64,000 bases of DNA from Gordius sp. MW1 (Eukaryota > Nematomorpha > Gordioida > Gordea > Gordiidae): positions 14,355,001-14,419,000 of the forward strand of contig OZ038530.1 in NCBI GenBank assembly GCA_964036665.1, in the 5' to 3' direction. A program made the translations under genes and the position numbers. The notes beneath the pieces are model-generated. The model was not told the DNA's origin and searched no databases. It saw only the letters and a list, made by a program, of their open reading frames with translations. Positions 1 to 11,928 of this stretch are shown piece after piece (the first letter of the stretch is position 1; the number at the start of each line of letters is the position of its first letter).

Positions 1-199
1 TCGAATTTTTATTAAGTTTTTTTAATTATTAAAAAACATATCAAGAAGGCTACTATGAATTTTAATTTGCATATACACTTGAAAGATTTATTTAAAAAAA
101 TACACACATCAAAAATAAAATTATTAAGGGCGAACAAAAACTATGATATGTTTAAGACAATAAAGAACCGTTTTTAGCCAACTTTTAAGTCAAATTATC

Positions 200-930
200 T
201 TCCTAACACTAGTTCTTTAAACGAAATTGGTTCCGGTTAAAAATATTCTTTTGCGCGAGGTAAATGATCCAGCTTTAGAGAGAAGATTTTTTGCCAATTT
301 TTGGATGGCTGGAAAACAACGTTGATTCGATTTCCACCATTGTAAGGGCTCAACATTGGAGGCCACACGTGGTTTGTGCAAAAATGTCTCCAATGATGAC
401 TTCGCGTTCATGTTGCTCTTAATAAACGATCCAGTGTTGATACCTCGCTAGTTGATACAAAATCGGGCTGACTTCATATAGCAGTTTTCCAGTCATCTTT
501 AATTTCTCTACACTATATGCCATATACTGGTGGTGGTGATAAACACTCAAATTTTGAGCCTTAAATCGACGACACTCGCTAATAAGGCTATCTTCTTATC
601 GAATGCCATATATCTTCAATTTTCTGTTTGGCCATTTTGACAGCATGATCTTCTGTGCCTGGTTGATAATATACCGGTAATACCAAGTTCATTGTGGGAT
701 TTGCCCCCAGGATTTTAAATTAGTTGCACTGTAAAAGGGAAAAAGTATCAATTTAACCTTTTCAATTTGTTCCCATTCAATGTTGGATAGCAATTCCTCA
801 TAAGAGGAATTTAAAGGCCAAATCCAATGCCTGCCTTACTAAAATAGCCTTTTCTATCATTATATAGGTGCTGTTCCACCTGACTCCCATGTCAAGTCTT
901 GCCTTTATGTAATTAATTGGTGGGTCAAAT
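200..930 (-). pseudogene. Decayed hAT-type transposase, C-terminal part
   Basis: Reading the minus strand, 411-217 encodes a segment with PLQWWKSN, RCFPAIQKLAKN and a degenerate SRKRIF, the layout of the hAT C-terminal dimerisation region (PLxWW..N...FP.L..LA...L...A.S..SER.FS). Further upstream on the same strand, about 930-850, a second piece reads RLDMGVRWNSTY, matching the conserved RWNST motif of the hAT catalytic domain. Stops and frame changes lie between the pieces, so the copy cannot make a full transposase. The identification rests on recalled family motifs. It lies downstream of the PFKFB exons on the same strand, possibly inside a PFKFB intron or replacing the gene's 3' end. Confidence 0.7.
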
Positions 931-1365
931 TCTTAACATATAGCCTTTAATCGTAAAATATTTCTGTGCTATCTTGCAATTTTTTTCAAAGTCTAATTTA
1001 ATTAAATTGTGACCCTCGTTCTCCATAACTTATGTAAGTTTGAAAAATTTTAAATTAAACTTTTTCAAATTGTAGCAGGAAAAATAACTAAAATGTGGTT
1101 AGATAAAATAGCTAAATATCTGAATCTCGTCTATTTAAATTAAACTAAAAAAAAATAAAATTAAATTTTCAAGGATTTGATTCAAATCCTAGCAGCGTAA
1201 ATATTTGATTCAAAACTTACACATATGGATTCGATTCAAAAATCTCGGGTATTTCCCAGAGGCGTAAGCATCAATAAACATTAGTTATTAATACTATCTG
1301 GTATTTAATATAGATCTTAATAAAAATTTGAAACAATCATAAAATGTTAGCATCAAAATTATTAC

Positions 1366-2026
<661 letters not shown>

Positions 2027-2195
2027 GATATTGTTAGTAACGTGAAAAAATGAATCAAGCTAAACATTCTCCACTTTTGGGTGACATTTTTCCTATCGTA
2101 AATACGCGTTGCTTAAACGTTCTCCTACCGAACGAAAATAAACAACGCATCCGCGTTCGTAAATTTGCTTGTTGACTACAAATAAACAAACAACA

Positions 2196-2424
2196 ATGCG
2201 CCATTTTTTAATTTTATTCCCATTTAGTTTCACCCATAACATTTTTTTGCTCAATTTAGTTATTGTGCTGTGCAATGGTAAGAACAATTACACATATTTT
2301 AAATATTTTTTAGATACAATATAGATATTGTAAGCCTCAATGGAACTTTTGATGGTGGAAATGTGAAAAATATTATCTTGCCTCTAAAATTTAAGAGAAG
2401 TTCAGGTTACAACAGGATAGAAAG
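2196..2424 (+). CDS. Small secreted-protein gene, copy 1 (two exons seen)
   Basis: Exon 2196-2277 begins ATG and encodes a short hydrophobic leader with two apolar runs (FLILF and LLNLVIVL) typical of a signal peptide, ending phase 1 at a GTAAGA donor. Exon 2 starts at 2325 after an ATATAG acceptor and reads DIVSLNGTFDGGN, then NIILPLKFKRSSG. I do not recognise the family. The same two exons occur inverted at 3802-3556. No downstream exon like that of copy 2 (3508-3441) is visible here, so copy 1 looks complete at its 5' end and open at its 3' end; read straight on, it stops after ...NNNILLIYFVLRE. It may be a real gene or a duplicated fragment. Confidence 0.45.
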
Positions 2425-2942
2425 TAATAATAATATTTTGTTAATATATTTTGTACTTAGGGAATAATTACATATTGAACCAAAAAAGACAAGAGCCTCT
2501 AACAATATCTTTTGTGAACAAATCTGTACCACGTGTTTTGAATTTCAACTTATTTAAAATGATGTATTTTTATATAGAATAAACTATTTGTTATCATCAT
2601 TTGTTAGTTCAAACATGGAAATTATTAAAACTGTATAATTTATAAAGGTTCTATAAGCTCTAAGTCTTATAAGCAAGCCCACTAAAAATAGAGGGTCAAT
2701 AGAGAATAAAACATAGATTTAAATTGATAACTACAATTCAGGTTTTATAAATCATTAATATGCTACATTGTTATTAATAAGTACAAATAACCTAAAAATG
2801 CATAGCAATAAGTTGTTTAAATGAGTGTGACACATTTTTAAGTAATACTTTTTTCTTAAAAAGTATGTATTTAGTTTAAAATTAATGTAACTGACAATTG
2901 ATTTCTTTTCATCTCTTATCTGATCTTTCTATAGCTGATAAA

Positions 2943-3082
2943 CATGGGCGTAGCCAGCATTTAAATTAGAGGGGGCAAAAGCTATTTAGAAACTTTTCAC
3001 AATTTTAGCTGTATTTTTGTAAAATTCTTGCATTTTTTTAGATTTAGAGGGTGGTAGTCATCCTCCCCTGGCTATGCCCATG
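2943..3082. mobile_element. CATGGGCGTAGCC-family MITE
   Basis: A 140-bp non-autonomous element with terminal inverted repeats CATGGGCGTAGCC / GGCTATGCCCATG. It is flanked by 8-bp direct repeats ctgataaa / ctgatata (7 of 8 match). An 8-bp target duplication points to the hAT superfamily; that assignment is inference. Confidence 0.75.
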
Positions 3083-3440
3083 CTGATATATGTATAATCT
3101 TATATAAACAAAGATATTAAAATGTGGACATGATTTAAAATTACTTTATTAATAATGAATATAATTTTTATATTACTTTTAAATTAAGGTTTGTATTTAT
3201 TCTGATATATAAATTAATGCAGCAAATGTAAATACCAACAATTTGTTTCTCTTACCTCAAATCTAGCTTTTTTATAGGTAATAAATCTGACATCTAATTT
3301 TTTTATATTATATGATACTTAGAATAAAATTTGAATAATATAAAAATGTAGACATGAATCATGAAATACTTTATTAGTACAAAACAGTTGTATATAAATT
3401 TGCTATATTGCTGTTAAAAAATACAATTGGTAAATATATA

Positions 3441-3802
3441 TTAATTTGAGTAAACACTATCTTCATATTCTCTCTTTGCAAGGGGCAATTTATCAAAAAA
3501 TTTCTTCTCTAGAATTTCATGTAAAAATCTTGATTATACATATAATAGTTCTTACCAATGCGCAAAATAGCACTTTCTATTCTGTTGAAACCTGAACTTC
3601 TCTTAAATTTTAGAGGCAAGATAATATTTTTCACATTTCCACCATCAAAAGTTCCATTGAGGTTTATAATATCTATATTGTATCTAAAAAATATTTAAAA
3701 TATGCTTAATTGTTCTTACCATTGCACTGCTCAATAACTAAATTGAGCAAAAAAATGATATGGGTAAAACTAAAATGGGAATAAAATTAAAAAATGGCGC
3801 AT
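3441..3802 (-). pseudogene. Small secreted-protein gene, copy 2, leader exon frameshifted
   Basis: This is the inverted second copy. Exon 1 (3802-3720) is 83 nt against 82 nt in copy 1: an extra T turns the leader into an early stop (MRHFLILFPF then TAG). Exon 2 (3672-3556) is intact and nearly identical in protein (NLNGTFDGGNVKNIILPLKF), with mainly silent or conservative changes such as Y to F. A 47-nt intron leads in phase to a final exon 3508-3441 reading KKFFDKLPLAKREYEDS and a TAA stop. Downstream exons look coding, so an alternative start is possible; otherwise this copy is broken. Family unknown. Confidence 0.45.
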
Positions 3803-3965
3803 TGTTGTTATTTGTAATCAGGCAAGCAAAAATTTACGAACGCGGATGCGTTGTTTATTTTCGTTCGGTAGGAGAACGTTTAAGCAACGCGTTTTTACTA
3901 TAGGAAAAATGTCACCCAAAAGTGGAGAATGTTTAGCCTGATTCTGAAAAAATGTCACATGTCCT

Positions 3966-5258
3966 TATGCACGTATGACACTTTAGCCTAGCTACGCATA
4001 CCATTTTTTTAGTAAGCATAAGCATTTAAAAAACGCATTTCTCATAATTATCTATTTTTTAGATGGCATCATCTATTTTTAAAACAAATGGAGTAAAAAT
4101 GTAAAAACCTCTTGGGGGTGTATTCGTATAAGTGTGATGCTACTTATAATACGTTATATTTTAATTTAATGTTTACGTACACCTATTGTTTTGATAAGAA
4201 CTCAAATTAATGATAATTATTTTATATGATTATTTGAAAATAAATTCTTAAACTTTTTTCTTTTTTTTTATAGAATAATGATAAAAATAAAAAGGTATTG
4301 TATTGACATGGCGTAGCCAGGGAGTGGCATGGAGGGGCGGTTACCCCACCTCCCCTAAATGGCAAAAAAAAATTATGTTTGGCCCCCCCCCCTAATTCAA
4401 AACCCGGCTACGCCCATGCCCTCCCCCTTAAAATCCAAAATATCTTCAAAATTTAATATAACTATGGCTAGGATTTAAAAAAATAATATTTTTCCCCTCC
4501 CTGAATCATTAATGCTCCCCTCTAAATCCAATTTTGGCTATGCCCTTGTGTATTACCCTCATGCAAATGGCTATAATACATTTATGTTTTGAACAATTGC
4601 TTGTTGCAAAATAATTCCCAATGGTTATTTCCAAAATTTTAAGTAAAATTAATAAGCTGAATAAGTAAAATACACATTAAATTTGAATATACTTATAATT
4701 ATTATATTTAAGTAAATCTAATAGTTTAATTAAAATGACTTCTAAATATTAATTTAGCTGTAAGTCATATTTTAAGGTAATGTAAAAATGAGATAAAATT
4801 GCAAAATTGTATTTGAAAGTTACTAAGATTTAATTTCATGATGTCTGCCCTTCAATAATCTCAATACACTTATAAATAAATAAACTGTAATAAACAAGCC
4901 CGTCCGGATGAGAAAGAGGGTAAAAAATAAGGGGTGGCAAGTCACCCCCCCCCCGGTGAAAAAGAGGGTAAAAAATAAGGGAGGGGGGGGGGCAAATCAT
5001 CCCCCTCCCAGGGGGGGGGGCAAAGTTCTTAATTTATTAATTTATAATATGAGTAAATATTGTAATTATAACAAATAGCAATTAAATCCGCTATCTGCTC
5101 GAGTTTAATGCTGAGCTATCTGCTCAATGCTTTAACAGATTTTGCTGCTTCGACTAACCTCTCGAGCATTTTTACATGCTACTGTTAAAACTATTGCACC
5201 GAACAGCGAGCACTCATTGTGCTAACTAGCATATTAAACAGCTCAGTGTTTGCATATC
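3966..5258. other. Gene-free AT-rich stretch with G/C homopolymer runs
   Basis: Apart from the elements at 4307-4560 I see no gene here. At 4900-5030 there is a short duplicated unit, GAGGGTAAAAAATAAGG, with runs of eight to ten C or G, probably remains of a C-rich element end. Confidence 0.5.
4307..4560. mobile_element. CATGGCGTAGCC-family elements, one complete and one adjoining fragment
   Basis: 4307-4418 opens CATGGCGTAGCCAGGG and closes CGGCTACGCCCATG around a C-rich centre. A second fragment runs on to about 4555 with GGCTATGCCC at its end. It resembles the copy at 38097-38214 more than the standard family. Confidence 0.6.
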
Positions 5259-5641
5259 AAGTTAACTGGCAAACGTCCAACTGAACAAAAACCTCCTAAT
5301 CTCATCTAATCTTACCAAACTATATCACTTCATCGTTTAAATTGACTTTAAAAGCTAACATTACAATTTACAATCTAATATACTATTCTATTATATTCTT
5401 ATATCTTAGGTCAATATATATTGTGTCATTCTTACCTTACAACGAAAATACAATATTATCCATTTATACTCCAATATAAAATAATCTAAGATATAAGAAT
5501 TTAATAGAATAATATATTAGATTGTAAATTGTATAATATGTTAACTTTTAAAGTCAATTTAAACAATGAAGTGATATAGTTTGGTGAGATTAGATGAGAT
5601 TAGGAGGTTTTGTTCAGTTGGACGTTTCTCAGTTGACTCGG
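5259..5641. mobile_element. Foldback (near-palindromic) element
   Basis: The left arm 5259-5410 (AACGTCCAACTGAAC, CTCCTAATCTCATCTAATC) is mirrored by 5489-5641 (GATTAGATGAGATTAGGAG, GTTCAGTTGGACGTT). About 78 bp separate the arms. Such long near-perfect arms with no coding capacity fit a foldback MITE. Confidence 0.8.
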
Positions 5642-5775
5642 ATTCCAGGGTGTGTGCTCGCGTTTGGTGTTAAAGCTAGTTACCAATTTAACACCACTAC
5701 TTCTACATACCTTAAATAAACAATTGCTTTGAAATGTTTATTTTGAATATGTTTGCAGCAATTATGTAGAGAACA

Positions 5776-6367
5776 ATGGCTTTAATTTTTAATTTAGATG
5801 ACACATTTTCATTTGGACAATATCCTGATCCCTGGCTTCACAGAAATGAACATGACAAGCGTCTAATAATAGTATTAAAACTAATTAAGGCAAAATGTTA
5901 CAATTTTGCAGTGAAACTAATTACGTTTATGAATACTAAATGTAGGTTGCTTTAGACCTAATCTGACTAAAATATATTCAATTCAAAATGCTAGAACACC
6001 TTACTAAAAAAATATGTCATCGTTTTTAGGCTTGATGACATATTATATTAATTCATTGACGGATAGTAAATATGCAACAGCTTTATATGATTTAGTTAAC
6101 ATAATTAGCATATAATCGGACTGATTAGCATGATGCGTCCTATAATTGTTTAAAACAAGTTTTTCTAAAGCAATATAATATGTGTTTTGATACCTATGGG
6201 AACATTTATTAGGATCGGACGAACTCGCACAAAATTTTCTACCTTTTAGGCATATGTTTAATGAACTTTATGTTGACGAGTATACATTTAAAGGACAAGA
6301 AAAATGGATCATACCAAACTGGCTTCATGTATTAGAACTGCTGCATGCTAGACACTTGAGATCGTGA
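5776..6367 (+). CDS. Tentative small three-exon gene, product unknown
   Basis: Exon-like pieces: from ATG at 5776 (FNLDDTFSFGQYPDPW, then HRNEHDKR) to a donor near 5861-5871; a possible 35-nt exon at 6030-6064 (LMTYYINSLTD); and 6213-6367, an open segment with SDELAQNFLPFRHMFNELY, KWIIPNWLHVLELLH and a TGA stop. The last segment has clearly coding-like composition (W, H, F and charged residues mixed) and joins the second in phase 1. The donor after exon 1 is not a good consensus. I do not recognise the protein. The gene could be real or a degraded fragment. Confidence 0.35.
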
Positions 6368-6940
6368 AAATGAAACAACTTGTCGAAGGTTACGTTTGGT
6401 TTATCATGTTCCCGCGGCGGGGGAACACGATTTACCCTAAAACAGGTTGAAGGGAGAATTAAGGAATATATTGGGGGAATTGGAAGGAAAGCTATAGGGA
6501 GATATTAGAGCGATCATAAGGCATTTGAATTGAGATAAATTTACAGCTTTACAGGATGCGATTCCTTGACCTCCCCAAAGGGATTAGTTATCGGTATTAG
6601 TTTCACTACATATTTTATTCCATCAACACTACGTAGAAAAATTATAATTAATTTTTGAATGATCAAACAACTCTCGATACCGTACGTTGTGTATAAAAAT
6701 CAATGATAGGTATTGATGTTGATCAATAATCATATACTCGGGCCTTCGGCCCTCGTGGGAAGGGGGAGAAGGGGAGGGAAAGGGGAGGGGGGAAGGGGAG
6801 GGGGGAAGGGAAGGGGGGACGACTCATCTATACTCCGTATAAACGTAGCATATTTGCTATGCAATTTATGGGCGAGAAAGGTGGGAAGGGGCGAGAATGC
6901 CCATAGGGGGGTATAAAATGCAAAATTATTAGTTAATTAT
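6368..6940. other. No gene seen; purine (G/A) tract at about 6757-6818
   Basis: I find no exon here. The notable feature is a G-rich purine run made of GGGGAGG/GGGGAAGG units. It translates openly in one frame, but the protein is only G, R, K and E and I treat it as low complexity. Confidence 0.55.
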
Positions 6941-7610
6941 TAATTTATACAAATATTTAAAAAGTTAAATGGTTTTAACAAGAACAATATATTAATTTAA
7001 AAAATAATAAAATTTGCCCTCGACGGGATTCGAACCCACATCAGTAGAGGCATAGGCTTTTGTAGGGGCACAGGGACCCATATCAGTACGTAGGCCCTTG
7101 TAGGAAAGGGCATAGGGTAATTATCAATGTTAACCTAATATACCCAATTCAAAAACGAAAAAATAAAATTTCGATTTATTTGGCCAATGGTCATTTTTCA
7201 TTAGTCAGTAGCCAGCGGACGGTCAAAAATTCATATTATCATTGCTATTAACAAGAACAAAATATTAATTTAATTTAAAAAAAATAAAAAAAATTCGTCC
7301 TCTCTTGGGATTGAATACGAGCCTACAGGACACAAGCCGTGCGCTATACCCACTAACACCCTGTTGGTATTAAAATGGTAGAAGTTTTTATGTTATTTAT
7401 ATAGATAAAGAAATAATAAAGTTGTGTTTTATGTTTAGAAAATCAATATATTTCATCGGTCAGTAGCCAGCTTACGGTCAAAAAGTCATATTATCAATAG
7501 TATTAACAAGAACAAAATATTAATTTAATTTAAAAAAAAATTAAAAAAAATTCGTCCTCTCCTGGGATTGAACTCTAGACCTCCAGGTCACAAAGCTGGC
7601 GCCATAACTT
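6940..7610 (-). repeat. Tandem array of tRNA-like (SINE-type) units
   Basis: Three related units lie in a row. The two best, around 7205-7370 and 7461-7612, repeat with a period of about 256 bp and share CAGTAGCCAGC, TTAACAAGAACAAAATATTAA and an A-rich stretch before a tRNA-like segment. On the minus strand those segments carry a T-arm/B-box look-alike (GTTCGAATCCC at 7029-7040; TATTCAATCCC and AGTTCAATCCC in the others). The 7365-7295 segment also has a D-arm-like GTGGGTATAGCGCACGGC. None folds into a full tRNA by eye: acceptor stems do not pair. They look like a tRNA-derived SINE family or dead tRNA genes. Confidence 0.55.
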
Positions 7611-8354
7611 GGTGGACAGACAACGGAAGGACAACGGATGGACAACAAAAAACGAGCCCATAAATTGCATAGCAATTAATATGGGGGATAGAAATAACCA
7701 TACGTATCAGCGCGTGGGGGGGGGGAAGAGAGAAAGTCACACACGCGTAAGTAAAATTAAATGTAAAGGAAAAGACGTGTGTAGAGTTCTAGGAGTTCAA
7801 TGTTGTTGAGTGTAACTTTCTTTTATGATTGCGCCGGCGTCTATTTGATCTTTTACAATCAAAGTCTGACCATTTTATACGTACGATTAATATTATACAT
7901 TTCAAACATCTGGTGGGGGGAAATACTTAGCTTTTGTATAAGAGGACATGGGGGGGGGGGGGTGGGAGAATTTAAATATACGAGTATCTCCGGATACGAC
8001 AGGTTGCCCTAAACTACAAAAGACATTAATGATTTGGTTAGGCGTTGCGAATTGTGTAAGATTAACGCACCCATGCCGCTTTATGATAAAGGCGCCACTT
8101 GGCCCCGGCCTAATGCAAAATGGACGTATCTTAATAAACCTTTGTTACAGAGCCTTTTTATGAACATTTTTTAAACCCCTCTACTATGCCATTGTTTGTT
8201 TTACAGCTTCGTCACACCAGGACAATTCTGTATTACGAAGAATACATGTTCACAAATGCAAACTTATAAAAATTACATGTACAAACAGTCCATTTTTTAG
8301 AGCCAAATCATAATCAATTAAATCTGTTTGCCTTTAATAACACAACTCTACAAA

Positions 8355-8600
8355 TATTGACCCATGTGATTCCATCCCGCAATCAGACCATCTAATTTGA
8401 AAAAGAATTTTGCGTTGTATAATAAAATGTTTTTAGTTTTTTCCAAAACTTCCCGTTTTTTAGATAAAGTTGAAGGTGGAAATATGCCCATTTTACCCTT
8501 TTTGATGCTCGTGACGACATTTTTGAATTATATCAAAAATATTAATTTATTCCTGTATATTAAAGTTTCAACTATACGTCCTGGCATGTATATAACATGA
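8355..8600. repeat. Partial copy of the GATTCCATCCCGCAAT element
   Basis: 8362 onward shares GTGATTCCATCCCGCAAT, the internal TTTTTTAGATAAA.GTTGAAGGT, ATGCCCAT.TTAACC and the TTTATTCCTGTATATTAAAGT block with 14647-14890. The right-hand inverted terminus is missing, so this is a truncated copy. The open frames inside it are not genes. No gene is seen in 7611-8354 either. Confidence 0.65.
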
Positions 8601-9334
8601 ACGATCCAAATAAGGAAACCGAAAGGGCCCTAGATCAATAATTGGCTCCGAAAAGTGGGCTAAGGACGGACGAAGGTTACCGAAGATTGGGTTGGTAAGG
8701 AAATAAAGCAAGGATATAGCAAAACAGGGCTATAAATAAGAAATTGGCCCGAGAAACGTAGCGGAGAACAAAAACTGTATCAGAAGATTCTAAAATCCTT
8801 GAAGGTAGAGGGCCATCCATCAAATGTTGGCGCGGAAAAATGGGTCAAAAAATCAAATAAGTTTCAAGGATAAAAACACAAGCCAGAAAATTAAATATAA
8901 GCCCCACGAAAATCGATACACAGCAAAACGTTTCTGGAGAATCTGGATTTTCCACCCTTCCCGAATTTCTCAAGATCATATTCCTGTTTAAAAATATACC
9001 CCCGTACCTTAAGTTGTCTAGATTGGTAATGAAAATTATTCTTTTATCAGTGTTTTAATTTTCGTCCCCCAACTCACTTACCCGCTACATCGTTTATATA
9101 TCTATCTCGAATTTATAGTATTATGCGTCGGAATTTTGTATAATAGTTGAAACAATAAATTAATTGGACAACGTAGTTCGAGAATAACAAAACTGAAAAA
9201 CTAAAGGTCTTGAAATAGAAAAGTAGTCCGAGACATTCCTCGGTTACAGAATAAAACTTACCAATATAACAGTCCCCCGAAGCTTTGGCCCCTAAAAATA
9301 AGACAGTCTACCATCTCCAACTTGAAAATAAAAC

Positions 9335-9749
9335 ACGTCCATTATTTTATTTTATTTTGTATGACCCTTATATTTAAATTTATATGCGCTTGCGAAATCC
9401 TTTTTTCTTATCAAGATTCGTCCCGCTATGTCTAGAAAAAGGAGTAAATTAGAGTTTTTACTGCGTACATGTTTACTAACACATATCTCTCTCCCTTCAT
9501 CTACTCTCCTCTTTTTCTCCTCCACTTCCACCCCCTTCATGTGTGCTTGGATAGATATGGGGGCGGTAGTGGAAGAGATGGAGAAAGGGAGAGATTGATA
9601 TGTTAGTAAACATCGGTTGTTCTATATGTACTCTAATGTACTCCTTTTCCCAGACATAGTGAGACGAATTTTGATAAGGGGAAGGGGTTTACAAAAACGC
9701 GAATAAATTTAAATATAGAGGTGTAACACAAAAATAAACTAATGGACGT
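9335..9749. mobile_element. Foldback element, 415 bp
   Basis: Left half (ACGTCCATTA, ATTCGTCCCGCTATGTCT, GTTTACTAACACATATCTCTC) and right half (GAGAGATTGATATGTTAGTAAAC, AGACATAGTGAGACGAAT, TAATGGACGT) are inverted copies meeting at about 9540 with almost no loop. A single half-copy of the same sequence lies inside the element at 14647-15123. Non-coding. Confidence 0.75.
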
Positions 9750-9864
9750 ATAGATAGATGTAATCTAGAGGAATAAATTAATATTTTTTTTAATAAATTA
9801 AAAATATCGTGGCAATTGAGCCTCAAAAAAGTGTAAAATGGGCATTTTGTGCACCTTCAACCTC

Positions 9865-11509
9865 TGGTGATGCGGAAAAACCGAGAAAATTCTCGGTCCG
9901 AGACGAGAATTTGAAAAATGGAGTCGAGATCGAGACGAGAATTTTGACGTCGAGACGAGACGAAACGAGATATTTTCGGCGAGATCTCGACTTTTTATTG
10001 ATCGTTAGATATTAATAAATTATTGTGTATTTTAATTTGCATGACTTACATTTAAGGTATTAAGTGTAAATCAACATGTATGGAATACATTTGATATTAA
10101 AAAAAATTCCTAAGTGTAGTAAATAATATATATTTTTGCAAAAGATTTAAAATTTGGCATTCACATACCTAAGTATGGTTGACCCTTAGGGTATGTGAAT
10201 AATTTTATAATATATTTATCACATCTTTGTATCCATAGCATTATTAAATGTTACAAATTTCAGGCTTAGAATGAGTTCTGATGGAATAGTAAATATTAAT
10301 AAAGCATATTTGAATTTCGCAGTTACACATCCTGCATGATGCGGTAAGTATAAATTGGTGGTCAATAAGTTTTAATAATTATACAAGTGCTAAGGCGGCT
10401 CGAGATTTCCGAGCACCCGCCTAACGATTTCAAAAGTACAATAGAGTATTTAATGACACCATAATTGAATCTTAAATCATGCGTTTTCTAGCTTTTTATG
10501 CTTCAACTAATAGTATACCTCTTAAATTATGAACCTTAATAAGACATTATGTGAATATACATAGTTTTGTCATATGCGTTACTTTTCACATTATAAGCTG
10601 GATTGGCAGGTGCATTCAAATTTACTAAAATTTCTATAATTGTGCGATATAAAATATACATGAACCTATACTGTATTCGATAAATAACTATTTAAAAGCA
10701 AAGTTAGTTAGAATTGGAAGATAATTATTTGGAATAAATATTGATTTTGTCATAAATTAAAATACGTGCACCTTAATCCTATAATATTGCTGCTTTTATT
10801 GTTGTTTTTACAACGTTTTAATATGTGCAACTAGTTATCAATTCTGTAAATAATAATATTATCATTAAAAGTCACTCGCACTTTGTGGTTTATAACGCTA
10901 TAGTAAACATGCCATAAACACTATGGGCTATTATAATTGATGATGGTAATATAATAGACTTAAACGTTTGCCTTAAATATGTTATGGTCTACTTTGAAGC
11001 TTTAGCCAGGGTTAATAAAGGGTCTCAATATGCTCAATTCTGCAACTAAGTCAATTATAAGTGAACTCATATTTTTCTAAGTCTATTTTTAGTTGACAGA
11101 CACAGTAATTTGATACAAATGTTCTAATTTAGAACAATAAAATTTAATTTTCTATACCTTAAATTTAATTGTAGTTTTTTAGTCTGCACTTTCCATAGAA
11201 AATGTTATCTCTATGAATTAATTTATATCTTTATATTATCAATGAGAAGTCGTGTCCCGCTAAATCTTTAAAAAGTTTGTGTATTAAAGTTTTTCAAAAA
11301 ATATAAAGTTTGCCATTTGGATTTTTTAACACTTATTTAATATTTTCAATAAAACGGGAGAAAATTATATTCCGTATATATTTTTTTTAGATTAGAGACG
11401 AGACGTGATCGACATTTTTCTAGACCGAGAGATCGAGAGTTTCATAATCGCTCCCGAGACCAGACGAATTTTGTTTTCGAGACCGAGACGAGACGAGATT
11501 GAGACACTA
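9865..11509. mobile_element. 1.65-kb hAT-like non-autonomous element with 8-bp target duplication
   Basis: A perfect 8-bp direct repeat, tcaacctc, sits at 9857-9864 and 11510-11517. The subterminal regions are dense in CGAGACGAGA motifs (9880-9985 and 11395-11505), and the right end reads (reverse complement) TAGTGTCTCAATCTCGTCTC. The AT-rich middle has no long ORF, so the element cannot encode its own transposase. Part of its interior recurs in reverse orientation at about 44540-44880. The 8-bp duplication suggests hAT; the family is unnamed. Confidence 0.7.
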
Positions 11510-11697
11510 TCAACCTCTTTATCTAAATATCTAGAAAGTTTGAAAATAAACTAAAAACATATTATTATTCAGCACAATCTATCAGATATATAGGTCTGAT
11601 TGCAGGCTAGTTTTTTTTGTAGATGTGTAATTTAAGGTCCTTGAATATTAGGGGACATATAAAATTAATGGGGGTAATCTTTACGGTAACACCTAAG

Positions 11698-11858
11698 CAT
11701 GGGCGTAGCCAGCATTGGAATTGGCGGCAAAAATGATTTAGGGAAGGGCGAAATAAACATTTTTTAAAATATTAGCCATGATTTTAATTTTAACAAAATT
11801 TTGGATTTAGAGGGGGGCAGCCGCCCCTCCCTGCCCCCCCCCCCCCATTGGCTAAGGC
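11698..11858. mobile_element. CATGGGCGTAGCC-family MITE
   Basis: It begins CATGGGCGTAGCCAGCATTGG, has a run of more than ten C near its right end and a worn right terminus (TTGGCTAAGG). A perfect 8-bp target duplication, cacctaag, lies at 11690-11697 and 11859-11866. Confidence 0.8.
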
Positions 11859-11928
11859 ACCTAAGATAAAAAAAATAGTAACATATTAACCTAATATGTG
11901 AATGTGATGATTTATATATTAACTGGAG

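Larger units (their letters stand above)
2050..3965. repeat. Large inverted repeat, arms about 380 bp
   Basis: The stretch 2050-2425 and the reverse complement of 3575-3965 match closely over their whole length, including coding exons, introns and flanking sequence (for example CTAAACATTCTCCACTTTTG at one end). The central unmatched part is about 1.15 kb and contains a 140-bp CATGGGCGTAGCC element at 2943-3082. The arms are a segmental inverted duplication of a gene 5' end rather than a terminal-inverted-repeat transposon, because the arm ends lack a transposon-like terminus. Confidence 0.8.

Noticed and set aside
6713-6916. 67-codon plus-strand ORF over the purine tract
   Set aside because: The translation is almost only G, R, K and E from a GGGGAGG repeat; no start context, no family, no splice support.
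7019-7090. Functional tRNA gene on the minus strand
   Set aside because: Only a T-arm-like segment (GTTCGAATCCC) is convincing; acceptor and anticodon stems do not pair by eye.
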